A stretch of DNA of 5,638 nt, taken from assembly GCA_900319595.1 (NCBI GenBank), contig ONOZ01000250.1, positions 1 through 5,638 of the forward strand, in the 5' to 3' direction. A program made the position numbers and the translations under genes. Below are positions 1 to 5,638 of the stretch, piece after piece. The DNA comes from an uncultured Bacteroidales bacterium (GTDB lineage Bacteria; Bacteroidota; Bacteroidia; Bacteroidales; P3). Every line of letters begins with the position of its first letter. The stretch's first letter is position 1. A model generated the notes under the pieces. It saw only the letters and a program-made list of their open reading frames with translations. It was not told where the DNA came from and made no database searches.

Positions 1-50
1 GACCCCATGCGTGACAGGCATGTATTCTAACCAAACTGAACTACCAGACC
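1..50 (-). tRNA. tRNA-Asp(GTC), 3' part cut off by the window edge
   Basis: Read on the minus strand from position 50 down to 1, this is the first 50 nt of a tRNA. The 5' acceptor strand is GGTCTGG, followed by TA and a D arm with GTTC and GAAT around a loop containing GG. The anticodon stem is a perfect 5-bp pair, CATGC with GCATG, closing the loop CTGTCAC with anticodon GTC (Asp). The variable region begins at the window edge; the T arm and 3' acceptor strand lie outside, so acceptor pairing cannot be checked. The sequence fits bacterial, and in particular Bacteroidota, tRNA-Asp. It is transcribed away from ackA, and a good promoter lies about 80 nt upstream. Nothing suggests a broken gene; the truncation is only the window border. 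Confidence 0.93.
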
Positions 51-128
51 AAAAATTCCATCTCTCTTTTACATAAAAGAAAAACCATGAAAAAGAACTT
101 TTACTAATCTCCTTGAAGATTGCGTTTG

Positions 129-160
129 CAAAATTACTATGTTTTTTATTTCCCACCAAA
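129..160 (-). promoter_or_regulatory. Predicted Bacteroidota-type promoter for tRNA-Asp
   Basis: On the minus strand a -33 element TTTG (160-157) is followed after 20 nt by TAATTTTG (136-129), which fits the Bacteroidota -7 consensus TAnnTTTG at the usual spacing. Transcription would start near 123-126, giving a leader of about 75 nt before the tRNA 5' end at position 50. The A/T tracts just upstream could act like an UP element, as at stable-RNA promoters; that is inference. The match is to a short consensus in AT-rich DNA, but the position and direction are right. Confidence 0.6.
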
Positions 161-175
161 TTTTTTATAAAAAAT
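160..175. repeat. 16-bp perfect A/T palindrome
   Basis: The 16 bases ATTTTTTATAAAAAAT are identical to their own reverse complement. The palindrome touches the -33 element of the predicted tRNA-Asp promoter (157-160). It could be an A-tract promoter element or a binding site for a dimeric protein. In DNA of this composition such a dyad can also arise by chance, so only the symmetry itself is certain. Confidence 0.45.
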
Positions 176-363
176 ATTGTAAAAATTTTCAACTATTGTT
201 TATAAGTATTTAATTTTTAGAAGAATATGTCTAATATATCCATATTTTTATACTCTCTAATGAAAAGAAACAAGGAAAATATTAAGTCTTAGTATAAAAT
301 ATTCTATAACAGTCTAATTATCATAAGATTAAACATATAAAATTTTATTTCATTGCTAAAACT

Positions 364-394
364 TTTGCAAAAAGATAAAATTATTGTAACTTTG
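364..394 (+). promoter_or_regulatory. Predicted Bacteroidota-type promoter for ackA
   Basis: A -33 element TTTG (364-367) is followed after 19 nt by TAACTTTG (387-394), an exact fit to the Bacteroidota sigma-ABfr consensus TTTG, 19-21 nt, TAnnTTTG. Transcription should start near 398-400, leaving an A-rich leader of about 40 nt before the ackA ATG. That leader has no GGAGG-like ribosome binding site, as is usual in this phylum. No other full match to the -7 consensus on this strand was seen in 51-440, and none was seen in the 41-bp gap before the SulP gene, so this promoter may drive all three plus-strand genes. Confidence 0.7.
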
Positions 395-440
395 AACTTT
401 ATTTCAAAAAAATAGAGAAACAATAAAATATAGAAATATT

Positions 441-1646
441 ATGAAAATATTAGTGTTAAATTGTGGCAGTAGTTCAATTAAATATCAATTGATAGACATT
501 ACTGACGAGAATTCAAGTGTTTTGCTTGCCAAGGGACTTTGTGAAAGAGTAGGTTCCGAAATTGGCGAATTTACTCACAGACCTAAGGATAAGGAGAAAT
601 ATTATGAAAAAATTCCAATTCCTACACATAAGGACGGTATCGCTCTTGTATTAAAGGCATTGACTGATGAAAACATTGGCGTGATAAGTTCTTTGACAGA
701 TATTGAGGCTTGTGGTCATAGAGTAGCACATGGCGGAGAGATTTTTACACAAAGTGTTTGTATTAACGAAGAAGTCAAACAGCACATCAAAAGTTTAGAA
801 CCTTTAGCCCCATTGCACACTCCAGCAAATCTCGCAGGAATAGAGGCTATGGAGAACTTATTGCCAAATGCTCCGCAAGTAGCAGTTTTTGACACGTCAT
901 TCCATCACACAATACCAAGAGAAGCTTATCTATATGGTGTTCCATTGAAATATTATGAACAATATAGAGTAAGACGTTACGGTTTTCATGGTACATCTCA
1001 TAGATACGTTGCACCAAAGGCCGCAAAAATGTGCGGAATAGATATCAACAATTCAAAAATAGTATCTTGTCATTTGGGAAGTGGAGCATCATTAACAGCA
1101 GTTAAGAACGGAAAAAGTATAGATAACTCTATGGGTTTTACGACAGTGGAAGGAGTAATGATGGGTTCGCGTTGTGGAGATATAGATGCGGGAGCGTTGT
1201 TGTATATAGGCGAAAAAGAAGGCTGGGGTTACAAAGAATTGAATCGTTTTATCACAAAAGATTGCGGACTTAACGGATTAACAGAAGGTGTTACGGATAT
1301 GCGAGATATAATGGCAGGAAAACGTGCTGGTAATCAGAAACTGGGCGATGCGTTTGATGTTTTTGCTTATAGAGTTAGGAAATATATCGGAGCATATGCT
1401 GCTGCAATGGGTGGAGTTGATATAATACTATTCACAGGCGGGATAGGAGAGAACGCATGGTGGCAAAGAGAAGCTATTTGTACAGGATTAGAGTTTTTAG
1501 GTGCTGAAATAGACAAAACTATCAACGAACAGACAGCAGGTAAAGATGGTATTATCTCGACAAATAATAGCAAAGTAAAGATCTTGTCAGTAACCACAGA
1601 TGAAGAGTATGTGATTGCAAAAGATACGTATGATTTGTGTAAATAA
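441..1646 (+). CDS. ackA: Acetate kinase
   Basis: Cytoplasmic acetate kinase (ASKHA fold) interconverts acetyl phosphate plus ADP with acetate plus ATP. In fermenters it is the ATP-yielding last step of acetate production. At 401 aa it has the family's full length. The N-terminal signature LNCGSSSIK is at residues 6-14. Residues matching those mapped in the Methanosarcina enzyme are N7, R94 (in GHRVAHGG), D151 (VFDTSFH), H183 (YGFHGTSH), R244 (GSRCGDID) and E388 or E389 (TTDEEYVIA). The second signature HLGSGASLTAVKNG starts at H211, and the phosphate-binding FTGGIGEN is at 331-338. The ATG at 441 puts the first signature at the expected place and follows a promoter-like element by about 45 nt. 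Phosphotransacetylase (Pta), the usual partner, is not upstream; a tRNA gene is there instead. The stop codon overlaps the next gene's start by one base (TAATG). Confidence 0.98.
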   Translation: MKILVLNCGSSSIKYQLIDITDENSSVLLAKGLCERVGSEIGEFTHRPKDKEKYYEKIPIPTHKDGIALVLKALTDENIGVISSLTDIEACGHRVAHGGEIFTQSVCINEEVKQHIKSLEPLAPLHTPANLAGIEAMENLLPNAPQVAVFDTSFHHTIPREAYLYGVPLKYYEQYRVRRYGFHGTSHRYVAPKAAKMCGIDINNSKIVSCHLGSGASLTAVKNGKSIDNSMGFTTVEGVMMGSRCGDIDAGALLYIGEKEGWGYKELNRFITKDCGLNGLTEGVTDMRDIMAGKRAGNQKLGDAFDVFAYRVRKYIGAYAAAMGGVDIILFTGGIGENAWWQREAICTGLEFLGAEIDKTINEQTAGKDGIISTNNSKVKILSVTTDEEYVIAKDTYDLCK

Positions 1647-2218
1647 TGAAGTTAATCGGTAGAATTATTTTAAAGATTGGCGGTTTTCATCTTCAAAGCA
1701 ATTTTAGTGAGGAGATGAAAAACGCCGTTATTATTGAAGCTCCTCATACTTCTATGTGGGATTTCGTTTTGGGGAGGGCTGGTCTATGGGCATTGGGCAT
1801 ACATTGTCATTTTCTTATCAAAAAGGAATTATTTTTCTTTCCACTTGGTATTATTTTGAAGGCTCTTGGTGCTATTCCTGTCAATAGAGGTAAAGATGGA
1901 AAAGGGTTTTACGATGATATCATTACGGAATTGAAAAATAAAAAGAATTTTTCTTTGATAATTACACCTGAAGGCACAAGAAAACTAACTAACAATTGGA
2001 AAAAAGGATATTATTATATTGCACAAAAGGCAGATAAACCAATCTTTATGGCTTGGATTGATTATAAATACAAAACTTGTGGTGTCAATAAAGAAAGTAA
2101 AATCATTCCGACTGGAGATTACAATAAAGATTTTATACTTGTGCAGAATTTTTATAAGAATATCAATGCTAAATACCCAGAAAGGTTTAATCTAACTTCA
2201 CAAAATCAAATTGTTTAA
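1646..2218 (+). CDS. PlsC-like 1-acylglycerol-3-phosphate acyltransferase family protein
   Basis: This 190-aa protein belongs to the PlsC/LPLAT acyltransferase superfamily, which moves fatty acyl groups from acyl-ACP or acyl-CoA to lipid acceptors at the inner membrane face. Motif I is APHTSMWDF with catalytic H34 and D39 (H-x4-D). Motif II is GAIPVNR (75-81), the acceptor-phosphate site. Motif III is TPEGTRK (107-113). Motif IV is near KPIFMAW (131-137). It is shorter than typical PlsC (about 240 aa) and has no clear N-terminal membrane span; the hydrophobic patch around 63-76 may rest on the membrane. The HTSxWD form of motif I marks a branch common in Bacteroidota and usually annotated as PlsC, but its true acceptor is not fixed by sequence: phosphatidic acid synthesis, ornithine lipid or another acylation are all possible. 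It begins on the last base of the ackA stop codon, which implies translational coupling and one transcript. Confidence 0.88.
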   Translation: MKLIGRIILKIGGFHLQSNFSEEMKNAVIIEAPHTSMWDFVLGRAGLWALGIHCHFLIKKELFFFPLGIILKALGAIPVNRGKDGKGFYDDIITELKNKKNFSLIITPEGTRKLTNNWKKGYYYIAQKADKPIFMAWIDYKYKTCGVNKESKIIPTGDYNKDFILVQNFYKNINAKYPERFNLTSQNQIV

Positions 2219-2259
2219 ACATAAAATAGCATTTTTACAAATAAGACCATTGAAGAATT

Positions 2260-3960
2260 ATGGCTTGGATTACTACAAATAATATAAAAGGTGATATTTT
2301 CGGAGGAATAACAGCAGGGATTGTTGCTTTACCATTAGCATTAGCGTTTGGAATACAAGCATTTAGCGGAATCAATGACCCTTCTGCTGCATCCTTAGGA
2401 GCATTAGCAGGGTTGGTCGGAGCAACTATGTTGGGATTTTTTGCTTCTCTGTTTGGAGGGACACATTCTCAGATTTCAGGTCCTACAGGTCCGATGACAG
2501 TTGTTACGGCTTCCCTTGTAAGTGGAGCATGGGCAGTATCGGGCGGTAGTATTTCAACGGTGCTTATCTCTATGTCCCTTGCTGGTATTTTTTGCGGACT
2601 ATTTCAAATACTCTTTGGTGTAATCAAGATAGGCAAATACGTTCGCTATATTCCTTATCCTGTACTTAGTGGGTTCATGAGCGGTATAGGAGTGATAATC
2701 ATACTTCAGCAATTGTACCCGTTAATAGGTGCTAAATCCAACGGCTCAATGATTGATTTGATTGTTAATTATCCATCAACAATAGGCGAAAATTTTTCTT
2801 TGATTGCTTTGCTTTTGGGTTTAGGAACTATTATCATAATTCAGTTCTTCCCTCTTATCACAAAAAAAGTACCATCTACTTTAGTAGCTTTAATAATTAT
2901 GACAATTATTGCCGTATTCTGCAAAGTAGATGAGACTTTGACTATCGGCACTATACCATCTGGTTTGCCAATGCCTTTCTTTGCAAAAGAGAATGTAAGC
3001 CTTGCTGGATTGGATTGGGCAGTTATATTGAAATCTTCCATAATTCCAGGTCTTACATTGGCAGGTCTAGGAAGTATTGACACTCTTTTGACCAGTGTTG
3101 TAGCAGATAATATAACTAAGACTAAACATAACAGCAACCAAGAGTTGATTGGACAAGGTGCAGGCAACTTTATAGCAAGTCTTTTCTGCGGATTACCAGG
3201 GGCAGGTGCTACGATGCGAACCGTGGTCAATGTAAAAAGTGGCGGAAGGACTCAAATAAGCGGGATGGTACATGCTCTATTCCTATTAACAGTATTATTA
3301 GGTTTAGGAAGTTTGGTAAAATATGTGCCGTTGTCTGTATTGGCGGGAATACTTATTACTGTTGGCTGGGGAATTATTGATTTCAAGGGATTCAAAGACT
3401 TATTAAAAATACCAAGAGCAGATGCCGTGGTTTTGATTGTTGTATTTTTGGTAACTGTTTTTGTGGATTTACTGACAGCCGTTGGAATAGGAATGATTAT
3501 TGCGTGTATATTGTTTATGAAACGTGCAGGTGATTTGGTTGAAGGCTCATATTCTTCTGCTGAAATGACTAACTTTGATAAGGAATCTCCTTGGCAAGAT
3601 GAAAGTGGCATACCAGAAAATATAAAGCATAAGATTTATATTCAACGATTGAATGGTCCTATTTTCTTTGGTTCAATTACGCGATTCCAAGAGGTGATGC
3701 ATGACGTTCCTGACAATGTTAAAGTAGTCATTATCCGTATGCGTTTAGTCAATTTTATGGATCAAAGTGGTCTTTACGCAATGGAGACTGCTATTAAGGA
3801 CTTACAAGCAAGAAGCATAATGGTTCTGATGACTATTATCCAACCTCAACCGTTGTATATGCTAACTTCTATGAAACTAATACCAGAAACTATTGCAGAA
3901 AATCATACGTTCAAAACTTTTGAAGATTGTACAAAATTCTTAAAAGATTTGCAATTATAA
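2260..3960 (+). CDS. SulP family anion transporter, BicA-like (probable sodium-dependent bicarbonate uptake)
   Basis: A 566-aa inner-membrane SLC26/SulP carrier. Residues about 12-420 form the membrane domain (14 helices in this UraA-like fold), 421-457 an acidic linker, and about 458-564 a cytoplasmic STAS domain with its DQSG loop at 501-504. Compared from memory with cyanobacterial BicA, the match is close: SGPTGPMTVV (73-82), LLTSVVAD (276-283), KHNSNQELIGQG (289-300), and GAGATM (314-319) before a conserved SGGRT (327-331). Residues that bind sodium and bicarbonate in BicA have clear counterparts: T76 (BicA T69), D274 (D258), T278 (T262), G316 (G300), A317 (A301) and T318 (T302). Bicarbonate is therefore a better guess than sulfate, although SulP substrates are hard to predict. 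The gene follows the acyltransferase by 41 bp with no visible promoter or terminator, so it is probably the third gene of the ackA operon. Its stop overlaps the convergent dihydroorotase gene. Confidence 0.92.
   Translation: MAWITTNNIKGDIFGGITAGIVALPLALAFGIQAFSGINDPSAASLGALAGLVGATMLGFFASLFGGTHSQISGPTGPMTVVTASLVSGAWAVSGGSISTVLISMSLAGIFCGLFQILFGVIKIGKYVRYIPYPVLSGFMSGIGVIIILQQLYPLIGAKSNGSMIDLIVNYPSTIGENFSLIALLLGLGTIIIIQFFPLITKKVPSTLVALIIMTIIAVFCKVDETLTIGTIPSGLPMPFFAKENVSLAGLDWAVILKSSIIPGLTLAGLGSIDTLLTSVVADNITKTKHNSNQELIGQGAGNFIASLFCGLPGAGATMRTVVNVKSGGRTQISGMVHALFLLTVLLGLGSLVKYVPLSVLAGILITVGWGIIDFKGFKDLLKIPRADAVVLIVVFLVTVFVDLLTAVGIGMIIACILFMKRAGDLVEGSYSSAEMTNFDKESPWQDESGIPENIKHKIYIQRLNGPIFFGSITRFQEVMHDVPDNVKVVIIRMRLVNFMDQSGLYAMETAIKDLQARSIMVLMTIIQPQPLYMLTSMKLIPETIAENHTFKTFEDCTKFLKDLQL
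3955..3960. other. Shared palindromic stop site of two convergent genes
   Basis: The 6-bp palindrome TTATAA supplies the TAA stop of the SulP gene on the plus strand (3958-3960) and the TAA stop of the dihydroorotase gene on the minus strand (3957-3955). The two coding regions thus overlap by exactly 6 bp. No intergenic space remains for a terminator, and I see no strong GC-rich hairpin followed by a T run on either side. Confidence 0.95.
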
Positions 3961-5220
3961 GATTTTCCCATTTACAATAGTTGCTTCTACTTTATAGTCA
4001 AATGTTGTGTTAATTAGTGGCGACCACTTGCATTTTGACATTATGATTTCCTTCCTTACAAAAGTTTTTTCGTTAGGATTGATAATCACTAAGTCAGCAA
4101 AATAACCCTCTTTCACTTCTCCCCTATTCTTTATTTGAAATCGTTTGGCTGGATTGCTACACATTTTTTCTACAACCAAAGATAAATCCCAATTCTCTTC
4201 TTTTGCAATTTGCAACATCATAAGTAATGAAAATTGTATAGAAGGTATGCCACTCGGAGCATCAAAATAGTTTCTTTGTTTTTCTTCCAAAAGGTGTGGA
4301 GCGTGGTCTGTAGCAACTATATCTATATACCCCTCCTTTAAAGCATTGCGTAAAGCCTGCCTATCTTCATACGTCTTAATAGAAGGGTTGCATTTGATCA
4401 GTGTTCCATAGTGTTTATAATCTTCCTCGCAAAAATAAAGATGATTAGGTGATACTTCGGCAGTAATATTCTTGTCTTCTAATTTTGCATTTGACAATAA
4501 CGATATTTCTCTTGCCGTTGTGATGTGTGCTATGTGGAATTGAGCGTCATATTTTTTTGCTAAATCTATCGCAAACTTAGAAGAATTATAACAAACCTGC
4601 TCATCACGTATCAAAGAATGAATGTTATATGGCAGAGGAGACAAGTTTTTGTATCTCTCTGTATTTGTATGAATTAGTTTCTCGTCCTCACAGTGAGCAA
4701 CAATGATTTTTTTAGAATCTCTAAATAACTTATCTATTGCCTCTTTATTATCTACAAGCATATTCCCTGTAGAGGAACCAAGAAAAAGTTTCAAGCCTGC
4801 AAGATATTCGGATTGCAGACTCAACGCCTCGTCAATGTTATGGTTAGTAAGTCCAAAAAATAAACGAAAATTGCAAAACATTTTCTTTTTAGCAAGTTCT
4901 ATTTTATCTAAAAAGGACTGTGTATTGGTAATAGCGGGAGAATTATTGGGCATATCGCAAACGGTTGTAATTCCTCCTTTAAGTGCAGCAATACTTTCGG
5001 TTTGCATATCGGCTTTCTGTTCATTGCCCGGCTCTCTAAAATGAACATGAACATCTATGATGCCTGGTAAAACAATCTTCCCCTCACAATCTATAATCCT
5101 TGCATCTTTTGGTAACATTGAAGAAATATCCTCATTAGAAACTTCTTTAATTCTGTCGTTTTCTATGAGGATATTCTGCCGTTTATTGACAACAACACCG
5201 TTTTTTAGGTATGTATACAT
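3955..5220 (-). CDS. pyrC: Dihydroorotase, class I, lysine (CAD-like) type
   Basis: This cytoplasmic amidohydrolase, 421 aa and full length, cyclises N-carbamoyl-aspartate to dihydroorotate, the third step of de novo pyrimidine synthesis. The zinc-binding HxH lies in DVHVHFREPG (H58, H60), with the substrate-binding R62 and N93 (MPNN) beside it. Other metal ligands are H176 (VAHCEDE), H232 or H229 (HIAH), and the catalytic D305 (ATDHAPH). K144 in AGLKLFLGSSTG sits where human CAD and E. coli enzymes carry the carboxylated bridging lysine; Bacillus and Aquifex class I enzymes use an aspartate instead. Inactive paralogues (PyrC', PyrX) lose metal ligands, but all are present here, so it should be active. 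The ATG at 5220 directly follows the stop of the zinc-ribbon gene, and a GAGGT at 5235-5231 could help initiation. Co-transcription is likely. Hydantoinase or allantoinase is less likely, given the FREPG motif. Confidence 0.95.
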   Translation of the reverse strand: MYTYLKNGVVVNKRQNILIENDRIKEVSNEDISSMLPKDARIIDCEGKIVLPGIIDVHVHFREPGNEQKADMQTESIAALKGGITTVCDMPNNSPAITNTQSFLDKIELAKKKMFCNFRLFFGLTNHNIDEALSLQSEYLAGLKLFLGSSTGNMLVDNKEAIDKLFRDSKKIIVAHCEDEKLIHTNTERYKNLSPLPYNIHSLIRDEQVCYNSSKFAIDLAKKYDAQFHIAHITTAREISLLSNAKLEDKNITAEVSPNHLYFCEEDYKHYGTLIKCNPSIKTYEDRQALRNALKEGYIDIVATDHAPHLLEEKQRNYFDAPSGIPSIQFSLLMMLQIAKEENWDLSLVVEKMCSNPAKRFQIKNRGEVKEGYFADLVIINPNEKTFVRKEIIMSKCKWSPLINTTFDYKVEATIVNGKIL

Positions 5221-5638
5221 TTAATTAAATACCTCTTCATTATTTACAATCTCAGCAATTGCCTCATCAATCAAGATTCTTCCGCAATATTCACACACTA
5301 ATATTTTTTTGTGCATTTGAATATCCATTTGTCTTTGGTGAGTAACTTTATTAAAACAGCCTCCGCAAGCATCTCTATCCACTCTAACAACAGCCAAGCC
5401 GTTACGAGCGTTACTTCTTATGCGTTTGAAAGCCTGTAAATATTTTTCTCCCTTAGGTTCTTTCACAAGAGAGGCTTCCTCTTTGAGTTGAATGTTCAAA
5501 AGTTTGTCTTCCTGTTCTGAAGTTTCCTTTACAATATTTTCTAATTCAACCTTCTTGTGGTCAAGGTCGCTTTGTTTTTCTTCTAACTTTACTTTGGCTT
5601 CTTCTATTGTCTTATTATACGATTCTATTTCACTATTA
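5221..5638 (-). CDS. C4-type zinc-ribbon protein with N-terminal coiled coil, 5' end outside the window
   Basis: The frame is open from the stop at 5221 to the window edge, giving at least 138 codons, with the first complete codon ending at 5637. A TTG at 5499 could be read as a start, but the 46 codons before it encode a Lys/Glu-rich heptad-like coiled coil that belongs to this family, so the gene is partial rather than a 92-aa protein. Family members are about 240-260 aa: a long antiparallel coiled coil followed by a zinc ribbon (zf-RING_7 type, COG1579). The ribbon is visible as CGGCFN, then HQRQ, then CEYCGRIL, with cysteine codons at 5367-5365, 5358-5356, 5295-5293 and 5286-5284. The four cysteines should bind one zinc. 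The function is not established; nucleic-acid binding has been suggested. In Bacteroidota the gene often follows a Nif3-like gene, which may lie just beyond the edge. Its stop abuts the pyrC start. Confidence 0.9.
   Translation of the reverse strand, partial: NSEIESYNKTIEEAKVKLEEKQSDLDHKKVELENIVKETSEQEDKLLNIQLKEEASLVKEPKGEKYLQAFKRIRSNARNGLAVVRVDRDACGGCFNKVTHQRQMDIQMHKKILVCEYCGRILIDEAIAEIVNNEEVFN

Larger units (their letters stand above)
51..440. other. AT-rich divergent intergenic region between tRNA-Asp and ackA
   Basis: This 390-bp stretch has no credible coding sequence on either strand; reading frames are short and stop-rich. The middle (161-360) has 32 G or C in 200 bases, 16% GC. It holds two outward-facing Bacteroidota-type promoters, one near each end, and a 16-bp A/T-only palindrome at 160-175. 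The roughly 190 bases between the palindrome and the ackA promoter show no hairpin, repeat array or RNA gene that I recognise. A regulator binding site for ackA could lie here, but none can be named. Confidence 0.8.

Noticed and set aside
1..50. tRNA gene as an attachment site for an integrated element
   Set aside because: No integrase, direct repeat of the tRNA end or foreign gene is present, and all neighbours are housekeeping genes; the tRNA 3' end is outside the window.
66..121. Small inverted repeats (CTTTT/AAAAG at 66-79; AATCT/AGATT at 106-121) in the tRNA leader
   Set aside because: Stems are only 5 bp, mostly A-T pairs, and expected by chance at this base composition; no riboswitch or terminator pattern was seen.
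1367..1597. Minus-strand open frame inside ackA
   Set aside because: It lies opposite the conserved C-terminal part of acetate kinase and has no recognisable motif or start signal.
2841..3611. Two minus-strand open frames (2841-3230 and 3252-3611) inside the SulP gene
   Set aside because: They are antisense to a full-length, strongly conserved transporter, and their products resemble no known family and show no domain motifs; they are frame shadows.
4703..5044. Plus-strand open frame inside pyrC
   Set aside because: It is antisense to the metal-binding region of dihydroorotase and its product shows no family features.

Overview
The window looks like an ordinary housekeeping stretch of a low-GC Bacteroidota (probably Bacteroidales) chromosome. 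Three signs support this. The two promoters in the intergenic region match the Bacteroidota type (TTTG, 19-20 nt, TAnnTTTG). Most starts lack a convincing Shine-Dalgarno sequence. The gene at the right end encodes the coiled-coil plus C4 zinc-ribbon protein common in that phylum. The genus cannot be read from the sequence alone.

Layout. Positions 1-50 hold the 5' two thirds of a tRNA-Asp(GTC) gene on the minus strand, cut by the window edge. Positions 51-440 are a very AT-rich divergent intergenic region (16% GC over 161-360) with one promoter facing the tRNA and one facing ackA. A plus-strand run follows: acetate kinase (ackA, 441-1646), a short PlsC-type acyltransferase starting on the last base of the ackA stop codon (1646-2218), and a SulP anion transporter of the BicA-like bicarbonate branch (2260-3960). 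From the other side come a C4 zinc-ribbon protein, open at its 5' end (5221-5638), and a dihydroorotase (pyrC, 3955-5220) whose start codon directly abuts the zinc-ribbon stop codon. The two runs meet tail to tail and overlap by 6 bp, in a TTATAA palindrome that gives a TAA stop on each strand.

How the genes work together. AckA makes ATP and acetate from acetyl phosphate; its usual partner Pta is not in the window. The acyltransferase probably acts in phospholipid or lipid acylation. The SulP protein keeps the sodium and bicarbonate residues known from BicA, so it may bring in bicarbonate, which a fermenter needs for carboxylation reactions and for carbamoyl phosphate in pyrimidine synthesis. 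PyrC makes dihydroorotate in that same pyrimidine pathway. The link between transporter and pathway is inference from gene content only.

I found no mobile element, CRISPR array, phage gene or clearly new system. The points most worth a second look are the BicA-like active site, the paired divergent promoters, the shared palindromic stop and the lysine-type dihydroorotase.
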